Shown piece by piece: positions 49,965 to 62,124 of a DNA stretch of 64,000 bases. The number at the start of each line of letters is the position of its first letter. Positions within the stretch are counted from its first letter, which is position 1. A model generated the notes under the pieces. That model worked only from the letters and a program-made list of their open reading frames with translations. It had not been told where the DNA came from and did no database searches. Where the stretch lies: positions 754,001 through 818,000 of the forward strand of contig JAKZZE010000009.1 in NCBI GenBank assembly GCA_024220505.1, read 5' to 3'. The DNA comes from Rhizopus arrhizus. Its lineage: Eukaryota > Mucoromycota > Mucoromycetes > Mucorales > Rhizopodaceae. Position numbers and translations under genes: made by a program.

Positions 49965-51207
49965 TTGAGGAAGTTTATAAAGTAACAGAAAAAAGAGAAA
50001 ACAAACAATAACAAAAAAATTTCTCGTTTTAAAATTTTTTTTCTTGTTCCGCGTGAAAAGCCACCGCGGAAATGGTCACAACGGCATGACTTGATTGGGT
50101 TGCACAACAAAAGTTTTACTTTAGGAGTTACTCTTTTTTGTTCTTTTTCTTTTTTCTTTCTCGTTCATTCTCACAAGTTGAAATGGATCTTAAAGTGAGC
50201 AATGTATGATAGCCACAATGTTTGCTTTATGTTTACTGTTATTTTAAGTGAAGCAAACTTTTTTCGAAATGCTTCTATTTTATTCGGAGACTCTCTGTTT
50301 TGCTTTTTTCTTTTTACTCCGCCAAAGTAGTCTTTATCGTTGTAACGAATGAGAACTATGGTTTAGAAAACCAATATGGAAAAAAATTGTTTTTATACTC
50401 AAATAACACACGACTTGGTTATAATCTACTTTGTTGCTGTCATAAATGTTGTTTTTCTCTAGTCAATTCAATTTCGGAATAGTCTGCTATTGGTTACCTT
50501 TAAAAAATTTTCAGGAACAAAAAGTAAAAAATTTTTTAGCATCGTTTTGGTCGAAATTTAATTTAATGAGTGGCGGTAACAAATACCTTTTGGACTACTG
50601 AAGTGCCTTTCAGCATGCATTAGTATGATGTGTGTTTCCAAGTGTATGTTTGTGATTCAAGTCGTCCAGGAGTTTTGATCTGTCTTGATTTCGCTGTTTA
50701 TTATAGAATTTACATAATTTAACACAAAATAAAGAAAGTTGTCAAATAAAGTATTTGATCCCAAGTTGTATAGCTTACAAACTAATTAAGAATACATGAT
50801 TACTTTTATTGTTTGCTTTTATATTTCACTTTATGTACGTGATGCTTGCACGCCATGTATAGACCGAACAGAAAGAAACTCTTCTCGAGGTGGGGTTCAT
50901 AAACTTAAATTCATCAAGATCCCTTTTCGTTTTCACGCAAAGCTAAACATTGTTTCTTTATCTTGGTCTCTTTGTCTTTTTATAGCAAATAGTTTAACGT
51001 CCCTATAGGGAGTATAGGGTATAACGATTGACTGAATGAAACTTCAATTTGTAATCCAATATATCTTTTTACTAAATGATGAGTTGTAACTCATGAAAAC
51101 AGTAGCATGTAACCAACTATATAATATTTTCTATACAGTTGTTTATTTATAAGGTATCGTTTTATTTACGTATTGATTCATATCTCTCTCTCTCTTTCGT
51201 TTTGAAT
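49965..51207. other. TEF1 promoter and intergenic region
   Basis: The first about 200 bases hold the TEF1 promoter with pyrimidine stretches and a GC-containing block. The rest is AT-rich. A 70-codon frame (50796-51008) is not supported. Confidence 0.4.
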
Positions 51208-52753
51208 CTAAGCAACCTGTCCTTCAACAACTTGCGCTTGTACGTTATCTACTTGGTCATCTATTTCTTTAGTGCTTAATGATTTATCTGCTTCTCGAGC
51301 GTCAAAGGCCTAGAGACATTGTTATTATATACATCTTTATATTCACTTTAATACCTGAAACATGGCAACAATAAATTCAGTTAATGGCTTGACACACCAT
51401 CTGGTTGGACGTGTCACATGCTCAAACCAACCAATGTGTCCACCTTGGTCTGTGGTTGCCAAGACAACATTTGGATTACATTTGATTTCATCATAAGGAA
51501 TACAGCTTGAATGAGCAATGGGATCATCCAAAGCATTTAAACAAAGCAAGGGTATCTTGACAAATTCAATGAATCGGCAAGAACTGGCGTCACGATAATA
51601 ATTATTCACGGTTGTATAACCAAACATTTTTCTTGTGCAAGCGTCATCAAATTCACGAATGGTCCGTGCGGCCATGACTTGCTCTCGATTGACTTTGCCC
51701 CCTTTTTCTAAAACATCCATATGTCTGACAAGAATAATAAATGTTAATCTCCCCCGATTTACCATCTATGATACAATCAATTCCTTACTGGGCAAACAGA
51801 TTTCGCAAGTTATTAGCCATTGTTGGAGAATAAATGGTCTTGCCAAAATAAGAAGCTTCCAAACGATCCATGGATCTATGCGATTCATTTTAGCTACTCA
51901 TCCTTCTTATTGTTTTTGTCTATTACCCTCTAAAATCAAATGGATTGGCAACCGATATGGCTGCTTTAAATGGGGTTTTGTCTCCTTCTTCTCCAAGATA
52001 CTACAAGGTAATCAATTTATAAAAGGAAACCTTTCACAACTGTATATGTGTACCTTGACTAGGACATTTGAACCAAGCGAGAATCCAATAGCAACCAATG
52101 GTGTTTGTACACCAAGTTTCTTTTGAATATGAGCAAGAGTTAAACGAAGATCATCTGTATAAGCGCCATTATACATCTGTGGTGTCTTGATCTCAGAGTT
52201 AGCACATCCACGACTATTCATCACTACCGCACGATAGTTAAAAGGTGGATGAACAAGCTAATAAAAGGAAAAGGCTGAGTATGAAAATCTTTTTTTTTTT
52301 TTTTTTTTTTCATTGGTACGCTCTAATCATTACTACTTCTAATAAACTTCGAATATAAGATTCATGGCTTCCACCGGTTAACCCGTGAAGAACAACTAGT
52401 GTAGGTACTTGTTCATCTGTTAAAGGATGTGTCCAATCCAAAGCAACGGAACCACCATCGGGTGTCTCGATCAATTCTCTATTAACGACATAAGCCTTTG
52501 AACATATTCAATACTTTGCAAGTATAAACCTTTCATAAGTCACTTCTTTAACAGTAGGTGAATAATTATAATAAGCTGCATAAGCTGTTTGAAGGTGACC
52601 ATTGAATAGATAGGGTGTTGAATGATAGACTGCTTTTGGCCCATAAAGTGAGGGGCATTTCTCCTTTATGTAATCAATTAAAGAAACACTTTGCTTTGCT
52701 TTTGTTTGAATATGAACTGTTTCTGGGTTATAAAACAACTTGACTTTACTCAT
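51208..52753 (-). CDS. Alpha/beta hydrolase of the YheT/Eht1-Eeb1 family
   Basis: Multi-exon minus-strand gene. N-terminal FNGHLQTAYAAYY is the family signature (GHLQT). A 51-base intron joins TYER to ELIETPDGGSVALDW. Next come LVVLHGLTGGSHESYIRSL (oxyanion region), NSRGCANSEIKTPQMY, the nucleophile elbow GFSLGSN (Ser), FDDACTRKMFGY, the Asp region NALDDPIA, and the His region DQGGHIGWFEH. All three catalytic residues are present. Yeast relatives (Eht1, Eeb1) make and hydrolyse medium-chain fatty-acid ethyl esters; bacterial YheT is an esterase. The tail EIDDQVDNVQAQVVEGQVA is acidic and Gln-rich. Confidence 0.9.
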
Positions 52754-53153
52754 TTTTGTAAAGAAGAAAAGAAAAGGGGAAAATGATTAGGCTTTTTTTT
52801 TATATAAAAGGGTCATTACATAATTAAAATTCAATTTAAATATCCGATACGTTGCCAAAAAAAAGGACCAATGCCCTAATGTGTGTATATGTGTACTGAA
52901 ACACTGATTTTCTTATGTCTTGTGTATTCCTTATTATCTAATTCACATTTGTAATGTTTTATTCGAATAAATGTATTTTATGATATAAACAAATAAATAG
53001 TGTAAGAGATCATTCGTTTGTATAAAACTATTTCTCAATGATATTATATTCTTGAATTCTATACTTGACATGTAACTCTTTTGTATATAATCCGAGTAAA
53101 TTGATGATTTTTTGCTTTGTTTCTGACTAGACAATATCATTTTATTTCTCAAT
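52754..53153. other. Intergenic
   Basis: Promoter of the hydrolase and 3' region of the SAP30BP-like gene. AT-rich. No gene seen. Confidence 0.4.
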
Positions 53154-53898
53154 TTAACTTTTTCCTCCTGTAATTCGACTCGCCACTTTAGCAGCATTGG
53201 CCATCGCCTTGGCCATCGCCTCAGATTGCTCTTGACTCAACTCGCTCTTGACAAATTGAACTGAAGTTTTCTTGGATTTGGCCTCTGCTAGTTCTTTTTG
53301 TTTTTCCAAGATGCCATCAATGTAAAACGAACTGTCAAATCCGTATGGATCAAAATCTTGTGGATCAAAGTTACTGCCCATTTCATCTACACCTGTAAAC
53401 TCGACTAGTCTTGCATAAATGCGTGGATTGCGAAAGGCCTTGTTGTGAGCCAGATGATCATTGAGGCGGTGACCTGATGTTTTTAGTGATAAAAAGTGAG
53501 CAATCCTTTCCTAGTATGAAATATATGAGTATACAAGTGGGTATGTTTGTGGTGAATGTGTTTACTGCTCTTTCTGGATCACATGGCTGATGTGGCTCAT
53601 CGGGAATTCCCCAATTTTCTATTCCTTCTATTGGTTTTGGTGTAAGTGCATTCATCAATCTATTCTTTTTGGCAAACACTTCTGTTAATTGTGGTGTGAG
53701 AGAAGGTAGTTGTGTTGTTTGAACAGATTGCGTTTGAGTGGATTGTGGTTTTGGATTAAGAATAGATGGAGTGATTGTAGCTGTGATCAAAATATTAGTA
53801 TTATTATTTTCTTATCTTCATTGTAAAGTAAAACCTTGCTCGTCAGAAGAGGAATCGTCTTCATCAGAATAATTGACAAGGCCGGCCAATGAACTCAT
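53154..53898 (-). CDS. SAP30-binding protein / HCNGP-like protein
   Basis: Three exons on the minus strand from ATG 53898 (MSSLAGLVNYSDEDDSSSDEQ). The middle part is Gln/Thr/Pro-rich and includes GIPDEPHQPCDPERA. The conserved core follows: KAFRNPRIYARLVEFTGVDEMGSNFDPQDFDPYGF, the HCNGP family block (FRNP-x-IY-x-L-V-x-F ... DE-x-GSN), then a Lys/Glu helix and a Ala-rich end. Mammalian SAP30BP interacts with SAP30 of the Sin3-HDAC complex and is tied to splicing of short introns. The length is somewhat short for the family. Joins are GT-AG and in phase. Confidence 0.85.
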
Positions 53899-54236
53899 AT
53901 GTACAAGTAAAAAAAATAAAAAAAAAAAAAAAAAATGCTGAAGTTAAATTATTCTTGCAATAAATGACATTCCTTTCTCTCTCCCTCAAGAATTACTTTT
54001 TATCATTAAATATATACAAAAAAAGAATAAATAAACAATAAAGATTTTCTTTATATTCTTGTTATTGGTGATGGAAATCTATAAGAGAAAAAAATAAAAT
54101 AAAACAAAAAGAAAAAGGCAAGAGGTGTATGTGTATATATGTAGGTGTATGTATGTGGTATATTAAAGAAAAAAGGGAAAAAGGGTTGTCACTTTTACTA
54201 AACTAGATTCTTACTGATTTTCCATGGTGAACTTCT
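53899..54236. other. Intergenic, A/T homopolymer-rich
   Basis: Between the SAP30BP-like and HSF-type genes. Holds AT-rich and GT-repeat-like sequence. No gene seen. Confidence 0.4.
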
Positions 54237-55784
54237 TTATTGCTTACCAGAATCATGACTAGGATTTAACATGTGAGATTCTTTCCCAAATCCCATCATA
54301 AAAGAAGAATGATTTCTTTCATCTGGTAGACGATAAGTATACAATCACTGCACAGTGATGACTACTTACTTGATTTAAAACTACTTTGACGATTACAGTC
54401 AGAAGATGAAAATGAATTGGAAGAAGAAAAAGATGATTTTCGTTCGCCACTAGAATCTTCATACATGGATTCAATTAAGGGAAGTTTTCTAGTTGACTCT
54501 ATTGAATAATTCTTGTAATTTGCTTCACTTGAATCAAATTGGTTACTGATATTCGATCGATGATCTGTTGAAAATCGATTGATATTTTGAATCTCCTTTA
54601 ATTTTGAGACTTGTAATCGAAGACTTTCCGCTAGATTAATACATGAGCAAAATAAAATAACAATGATTTCTTAATTTACCATCTTTTAAATCCTGTTGGT
54701 TATTGATTGCATTTTCTCTATTATTATTTGAGCAAATACAATCTGTGCAGAATTAGTAGAAAGTTTACGTTTTTCTAAATTTAGTTATTTACTCGAGTTT
54801 AATTTTGACGTTGAAACAACATCGACAAGATCTTGCATTGCCTATATTAAGGAAAAATTGCATTTTAGAATTCGAAAATAAAAATAAAAATAAAAAAAAT
54901 TCTCGATTCTCAAGAAATCGAGGAAAAAAAAAATTTTTTTTTCGTCCTTACCATTTGTTGCTTAGAAACAACCTTTCTTAAATGAACAATTTCATTGTAC
55001 AATAATTCACAGGATTTTGAAACTTTTAATAAGAGAGATTCTATTCTTGACATTGGATCGCCTTCTGTCAATGCTTCCTTGTTCATTTCCTCTTGTTTAA
55101 ATGTTTCTTGCTGCTGTAGTTCTTTTTGTCTTTGTTGTTGTAGTTGCTGTAGTTGAGTTTTGGCACTTTTTCGCTTGATGTTTTGTAAATCACCTACAGC
55201 GCCTCTCTTAAAATTGGGATGTTTGAATTCCCAAGTTTGATTCTCGTTGGTTAAGTTGGAGTGAATTAAATCATTGACTTTATGAAAACCATACACTATG
55301 TACGCACATATTATTATGTGAATATTTACAATTTACAATAGTATTTACTATTTAATTGTCGAACAAAACTTTGCCAATTGTTGTGTTTAAAGTATTGAGG
55401 CAATACATATTTTGAAAATGAGGTTGGATTCGATACACTAAATAAATCACCGCGAGATGACCATGAGATTAGTTCAATTGCTTGAGGATCTTCCAACATT
55501 CTATTATAAAGTATGAGCTTATTTTTATTGTATTTTATCTATTTATTACTTGTATAATTTATTCACAAAGGCTGCTTGAGTCTTTGCAGATGAATTATTA
55601 ACTAGAGTAGTTTTTGGTTCTTTTTTGTTATCGTCTAATCTAATTCTATAAACAATTTTTATATAAATAAAATGGATTATAGAATAAAATATATAAATTA
55701 CCTCTTACAATGTTGATCTTCACTACTATTACTATCATTACTTGTTGAACTAGATCGACTGCTATTATTGGATTTCGTCATCAT
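54237..55784 (-). CDS. Heat-shock-factor-type transcription factor
   Basis: Multi-exon minus-strand gene from ATG 55784 (MMTKSNNSSRSSSTSNDSNSSE). The HSF DNA-binding domain spans three exons: KTQAAFVNKL, the block [44 protein letters not shown] (recognition helix) and TWEFKHPNFKRG. A Gln/Glu-rich coiled-coil (QLQQLQQQRQKELQQQE) then LLLKVSKSCELLYNEIVHLRKVV fits the trimerisation region. A Ser/Asn-rich tail with KSSFSSSNSFSSSDC ends at HDSGKQ. HSF-like proteins bind nGAAn elements in stress or morphogenesis programmes (Hsf1, Sfl1, Skn7 types). Which type it is cannot be decided here. The last codons might extend further if a GTAAGC near 54245 acts as a donor. Confidence 0.88.
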
Positions 55785-56074
55785 GTCCCACAGAAAGAAG
55801 AAGAAAAAAAAATCTTCCATTAAAAAAAATAAGGATTGTTTTATAAAAGGAAAATTATCGATATTTTTTTTTTACCTCTTTTTTATTTAAAAAAGGGGTG
55901 TTTTCTCTCTCACACACTCTTTTCTTTTTTCAACCTTTTTTTTTTTTTACTAAATGTTTTTTACACGTTTCAATGTGTGTTTATAAATAAATAAAAAAAA
56001 GAAGAAAAAGAAAAAAAAAAAAGGGAAACTATATTCTGTATTTTTTTTTTTGTGCGTGGATCACTTCCCCTTAT
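55785..56074. other. Divergent intergenic region
   Basis: Short A/T-rich gap between the HSF-type gene (minus) and the small plus-strand gene. Probably holds both promoters. Confidence 0.4.
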
Positions 56075-56436
56075 ATGATGTCACCAAACGGCGCCGAGCA
56101 GTTGGGTCGTTTAGATGAATTTGGGTTAGATGAGAAAAAGAAAGAGGAATTCAAATTAACTTTTTTTTATTTTTTTTACATGTCATATACGTGTAACTAT
56201 ACTCAAATTCTAGACATTGTCATGCAAAAAAGTGACCCCCCGTTTGAGAAGGTACTAACCTAAATTGATAAAAACGAGAAGAAAAAAAAAAAAAACTGAA
56301 GGTTTTATCTGATTTGTATAAAAAAAGATTTTTCTTTACTTCTTTCTTGCTTTGATCGTTTTGTTATATTTCTTGCATGTACTGCTTTCAGAATGCTGAA
56401 TGGCTGATAAATGAATTTTATGATCCAAATAAATAA
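56075..56436 (+). CDS. Small unrecognised protein (73 aa)
   Basis: Two exons (56075-56251, 56392-56436) join in phase at GAG AAG|AAT. The reading is MMSPNGAEQLGRLDEFGLDEKKKEEFK, an aromatic stretch from low-complexity T-rich DNA, then ILDIVMQKSDPPFEK and NAEWLINEFYDPNK stop. The two ends look like a conserved small protein; the aromatic middle is suspicious and may hide an intron I could not define. No family recognised. Confidence 0.4.
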
Positions 56437-56655
56437 ACTTGCATATGAACATTACATAAAGTCAACATAGACTCTACATTCTCTTTATGTTTGATGTAAA
56501 TACGATACCAAAAGAAATCACTTTTTGTGACTTGTCATGGAAGTTACCAGAAAAGTTCGGAACAAATAAAATAAAAAAAAAAAAAAAAGCAAGGAAATAA
56601 ATAAAGTTTACAAATTAATTCTCTCTTTTTTTTTATATTACTTTCAAGAAGTGCG

Positions 56656-57631
56656 ATGAGTGAAGATTATTATCAAATTCTTGGTGTTTCTAGAGATTCA
56701 ACAGAAGATGAAATCAAAAAAGCATATCGCAAACAAGGTAAACAATAACAACAACAAAGCGTACTTTTAATTAACGCCAAATAAAGCTTTAAAATGGCAT
56801 CCAGACAGGAACAATGATCCTTCAGCTAAAGTTCAATTTCAAAAAATAGCTGAAGCATTTGAAACACTTGGTGATCCAGCAAAAAGACAAGAATACGATG
56901 CTCCTTCCCTTCAATATTATTCATCGGAATCAGATGATGGCATTAACTTGTTTGATCAAATGTTTAATTCAACCTTCTTCTTTAGTCATGACGATGACTT
57001 GTTTTCAGATCATTTCTATTATCCAAAAAGAGCAAGACGCCCTCCACCTCAACGTAAAAAGACGACAGTTAGACAAGTCCGTGTGACTCTTGAAGATCTT
57101 TATACGGGAACGAATAAAAACTTCAAGGTGACGCGTAAAGTGTTTGATAAAAAGACGGGCAAGTTGATCAAAGAAGACAAAAAGATACATTTGAGAATAC
57201 TTCCTGGATACAAGCATGATACAACCATTGTCTTTCATAATCACGCAGATGAGTGGGCACCTGGAAAGGGAGGTGATCTAGTCTTTCGAATCGAGGAACT
57301 GCCTCATCCAGTCTATCAACGAGACGGCCGTCATTTACATACCGTCGTTGAATTGTCTTTGCTGGAGGCATTGACTGGGTTTAAAAAAGAATTGATGCGA
57401 TTGGATGGAAAGACAAACTGTCTGATTGAACACAGCCCTCACCATGGACTCATAAAGCCAATCAAAGATGGTGATGAACACATCATTGTAGGCGAAGGTA
57501 TGCCTGATAGAGAATATGGAAAAGGTAACTTGATTGTTCACTTCAAAGTGAATTCATTCAGTGAAACATTAAATGAAGAACAATGTAAACTACTAAAAGA
57601 AGCACTTGCAAATGTAAATAATTGTAAATAA
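56656..57631 (+). CDS. Type II J-domain co-chaperone (Sis1/DnaJB-like)
   Basis: Two exons (56656-56737, 56787-57631) give 308 aa. The J domain at the N-terminus (MSEDYYQILGVSRDSTEDEIKKAYRK) contains the HPD motif in KWHPDRN, split by the intron. There is no Cys-rich zinc domain, and the two beta-barrel substrate domains follow directly (VTLEDLYTGTNKNFKVTR, GYKHDTTIVF, GDLVFRIEE, HHGLIKPIKDG, VGEGMPD). The G/F linker is short and replaced by an aromatic/acidic segment (FNSTFFFSHDDDLFSDHFYYPKRARR). It delivers clients to Hsp70. Its stop lies 8 bases from the stop of the convergent SUN gene. Confidence 0.93.
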
Positions 57632-57639
57632 ACTTTATT

Positions 57640-59635
57640 TTATGCTGAATTCATACGTGGCACTACTTGTTGCTGTTGTTCTTCAGTATTTTTTGTATCA
57701 ATAAACAACTTGGTTTCTTTACGTTTCTTTCTTTCTTTTAATTGTGCTGCAATCACAGGTGATAGTGTATTTAATGTACCACTTGATAAAGCCATATAGA
57801 CGAATAATATAATCATAATTATTAACTGTGTTATTGACACTTTTCTTTCAAATGAGATCTGATCGGATAATGAATTCACTTTACTATTCATCTCCTTCAT
57901 CTCATTCTCTGTTTGTTCTTTCATGTCCGCATACCACTGTTCATACCTTCGCTTCTATATCACACGTTAGCTTATAAATTAGACATTTATATTCACTTGC
58001 CATTGTTTCAATCTTTTGACTTGCAGTTCCATTTAAATGTTCTATAAGCACAATCAATTGTTCTTGATGTTTTCTTTCCATCTCAAGAAATACATCATTC
58101 AACACTTTGTTTTGCTCATCCAAGAATCTTTGTGAGAGTGTCATATTGTGTTCTAGTACACTAAGCCTTTTCATGATTGTCTTGTAAATTGACTCTTGTG
58201 TTGTTTCCTTTGAGTGATGTATCTTGTGCTGGGTTATCATAGGTCGATTGTCTTCTGTTAAATTACTCGTAGATGTCTCTTGAGTCGATGTATGTGAGAC
58301 AGTATTTGTCACGGGTGAACCCATACTGGTCATATTTAATTCATTACTATCCATCATCGAAGGTTGCTCAATCAGTTCCTGACTTGGCTTGTTGACAGGT
58401 AAAGGCATGATTGTATTTCTCTGAGCACAGGTACTCTCTCCTGATATGGTTGTAACCGCTGATGTGGTCGCTGTCTTTTCTATATTTTCTATATTTTCTT
58501 CAGGCATCTCCATCTGTTCTTCTGTCGGCATCTCTTCTGTATCATTCACTACCGGGGGTATCACAATCGGTACATCTTCTTCCTCAACCTTGATCGGAAA
58601 GGACTCGGATGAGTTGACAATGTCATATTGAGGTTGAATGATTTGTTCACGAATCTCTGCTGGCCAAAGATGTTCGGGAGTTGGACTCTCATCATCATTG
58701 CTTTCTATATTTGTATATAATTCCATCATTGACATCCCATGTACTCTCACTAAACTCAGTGGACAATAATATTCGTGTCCATAGTGCGTCAAAAATTCAA
58801 TTTTGATATAATTTGTCCATGGACTCTCGGGTACTCGAAAAACCTATCAAAATAATTTATCAACTGTTTCCTTTTCTCTTTGGTATGCCCTTTTTTTTTT
58901 TTTTTTACTTGCAAGTCTCTTGTGTTTCTTGCTTGCCACTGCCCAAGTAACCACCAGTCATCCGAAGGATATTTGGCTGATCCATACACCTTGAAATCCT
59001 TAAAAGTACTCGAAAAGAATTCAAAATTAGCCATGACGATCGTATCCACTCGAATCTGTTCACAAAGGTTGATAATCACAAACTTATTTGCCAAACATCT
59101 ATTCAACAAGTACTGATCTTTGGATTCAAACAAGATACTTTGAGCTCCTTTGGCTTCCTTATTCGCCTTTCTCACAGTCGCTGCGCAATCCACCGAGGCA
59201 TAATTGAACCGTTCTTTGAGATATTTGAGGTTATCCTCTTGTTTTTTTGGCTTGTTTCCAATAGGTGAAATGTACTGCTGCTTTTCATAGACATTATTAG
59301 GTTTTTGGTGGCTCATGATGTTTTCAAACATGGCACCCAAGTCATCACTCAGACCACCGTCAATACTGTCAATGACTTGCTGACCTACTACCTTTGGTGA
59401 CCTCGGTCTTTGTCGAGTGTCAATACGTTGCTGCCATTCTTCAAATGAAGAAAATGGTTTAATGGGCGTTGAACTCGTCATCATGTGTGTTTTGCTGGGT
59501 GGAAACAGTGTTGGCGAAAAAATCCGTCAATGCAGGACATGTGTTGTTTAATAAGACATTTTTTTCTTTTATGCAATAAGTAATACCAAATACAAATGGG
59601 AAAAATAATAAAAATAAATAAATAACAAAAAACAT
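57640..59635 (-). CDS. SUN-domain protein of the Slp1/SUCO type
   Basis: Minus-strand gene. An ATG at 59635 opens a signal peptide (MFFVIYLFLLFFPFVFG) followed by NNTCPALTDF. The main frame continues with FSSFEEWQ, the SLP1/SUCO entry motif, then the SUN domain: DQYLLNRCLANKFVIINLCEQI, DTIVMANFEFFSS, FKVYGSAKYP, WTNYIKIEFLTHYGHEYYCPLSLVRVHG. A long acidic Ser/Thr-rich linker, a coiled coil (KRLSVLEHNMTLSQRFLDEQNK) and a C-terminal TM (ITQLIIMIILFVYMAL) follow. Two oddities: signal peptide and SUN frames differ by one base (a T6 run near 59512 is the likely site), and one intron uses a GC donor (58003-57958). Slp1 acts in the ER with Emp65 to protect folding of membrane and soluble proteins. 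Confidence 0.85.
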
Positions 59636-62100
59636 GGCTTCCTTTCCCCTCTCCCAAAATAGAAAAAAAAAAAAAGAAAAAAAAATGTTATTCCATATTT
59701 TTATTAAAAGTGGAGAATACAAAAAAAAAAGAGAGATAAAATGTTTTGTTATTGAACCACTCATCGTTTAACACACATATCGTCTTTACAACGTTGGGCC
59801 CATTTCTATTTTTGTATAAGATTGGGGGGAAACTGAGAGTGGTGATTGCTATTTAAAGTAAGCTTGCTTTTCCTCTTACTTTGTTACACCATCAAACTTT
59901 ATCATGTTCTGAATCAGGATAGTACACTGTCTTTGCCCAGTGACCAAGATATAAAAGTAAGAAAAAAAAAATGCCTGGTCTAGAGGAGGATAGGATTGCT
60001 GGTAAAAAGTCTCTTTGTTGCCTAATGAAATAAAAATAGCATTCATACAAGTCGAATATGTTTTAAGTAATACTCAGATAAATAATAGAGAGTACAAGAT
60101 GTGCTGCCTTTTAGTAATTGCTGATTTAGTCGTCGTTTTAAGTAAAGTGATAATAGCCAAGGCTCTTTTAAAAATCAGACTTATTTGGTTACGACTGTTT
60201 TACTAAATGGATGATAGCAACGTAATATATCTGGAAAGATCGTAACGTAATTTGCATTTGCAAGTAAATAGTAAGAGGATAAGGTATAAAAGTAGCTTAA
60301 TTATAAACAGTCCATACTATATAATCACTGCAATGCTGTGAATATCAGTGTAAATTCATTTTTGTATTTATCTGATTACTGCTTCTATTTCCTTCAATTC
60401 TCAGTCTTTTGAAAGCTTTAATTGCAAAGTAGTTCATCTTTCTCAAAAAAAAAAAAAATGGCCCTCTCTCTTCGCTTTTAACTTTGCAAAAGACACATTC
60501 CATGCTACTTAATAAACACATCTTCTTGCCTTCTTTTTGTTGAAGCCTTTCATTCTGTGCTGGATCCTTTAGATACAAGAAGATGTGAAGAGACAAAAGC
60601 GAGACTCACAGACCATTGGTGAGATGACACGGTCGAGATATGTATCGGATTAGACGATTGTCATTCAGCGGCCTTTACCATGCTGCTCCTTTGGATACCT
60701 TTCAATAGAGCTCGTTTGTCTCTTGACAAAATCCCTGATGGCTCTTCAATGCTGAATTCTACTCGTAGGATTCCCATCGTGCTCTATCTTTTCTTGCTGT
60801 ACCCCATTCAATGAATCTATCACCCTATTTGCCCTGTATTGCCAACGTTCACCTTTAAAGACGTTTGCTTGCCCCGGTTTGCAATTTTTGATCGACAGGG
60901 ATTGTCTCTATTTTTGAAGACTCTACAGATTCTTTCGATCACTGTGGCTCTACTTGGTTGTGCTCTTGTTTGTATTGATGGTCTTGGGTTCAACATGATT
61001 GATTTTCAACTGTGGAGGAAGTAGTTCATTGGCTCTTGTGATAAGTAGCCATCTTGGCTGCTTCTTTTGAGTCGATCCATCTCATCCTCCACTTGTTTGA
61101 TAAAAACTCTAATGGCATATCGAGTACTTGTGGTCTACTGCGGGTACATGATTACCTTATCTTAAGGATACCTGTGTTCCAAACGTGTATTCTCGATCGC
61201 CTCTTCCTTTATATACCGATATCAATTTCATAGTGACTGCCTGTTTCAGGATCAAGGAGCATCACCGCAGCTCAAATGTGAAGTCTATTCCATCCAATCC
61301 AGTTAAAGATCGGTGAGTACAGTATCAGTTGCATTGTTTCTGGAATCATGGGGTTGTTCCAAGGGGTTTGAATCATATGCTATCCAACAGCTTAGAACAT
61401 TTCAATGACTACTTTCCTGATGCCATTCAAAATGTATTTTTTAGATTGATGTTTCTTTTAAATTATACATCGTCGCTGATAGGTATCTCTATTGGTATTT
61501 TTAAAATTAAAATAGAGTTATCTTGTAACGATATCTGATTAGAATGAGCTATTGTGATCCTGAAAGCTTTGCTTATTCGTTCAGATGTGTTTTCTCAAGA
61601 CATCTGTCTCGGTTGAGGATCTCTGGCTGCAGTCCGTTGAGATGCAGATTCAGAGATATGGCCATGTTGAGAAAACAATGGACTGAGCTTTGTTGAAAGT
61701 CGGTATGAATCATCATTGTTTTCACGTTTGATTTTTTAAGGAGCTTTTTGAGCCTTGCTCTGTTGAGTCTGTTTGTTCTGATAACCATAGGCTTGATCAG
61801 ATTGCTTGAAGTATCAAAAGACGAATGGGAAGAGTACAACAAAAAGTGAACCTGTCGTGGATTCATTCATAATCAGTCCTTTGCAAGCATGCAGTATTGT
61901 AATATCAACTATGGTCGCTATGATTTACCTTGATTATCTATCAGCCCTGATATGCATCAAAGGGATGGTTCACTAATATGAGGAGTTGTGAACATACTTG
62001 GCTAAAAACACCATGCTTCTTTAATCATCATGAAGGGAGCATAGAAGCTAGTAGGCATAAAGTAAATAAGATTTGACGATAGATAGGTTTGTAAGTAGAC

Positions 62101-62124
62101 AAAAAAAAAAAAAAAAAAAAAAAA
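62101..62124 (+). repeat. Poly(A) tract, A24
   Basis: Uninterrupted run of 24 A about 230 bases 3' (plus sense) of the 60.6-61.9 kb broken-frame region. Confidence 0.95.

Noticed and set aside
58446..58631. 61-codon plus-strand frame inside the SUN gene
   Set aside because: Antisense of the acidic linker; Ser/Ile/Gly repeats mirror the Glu/Asn-rich sense codons.
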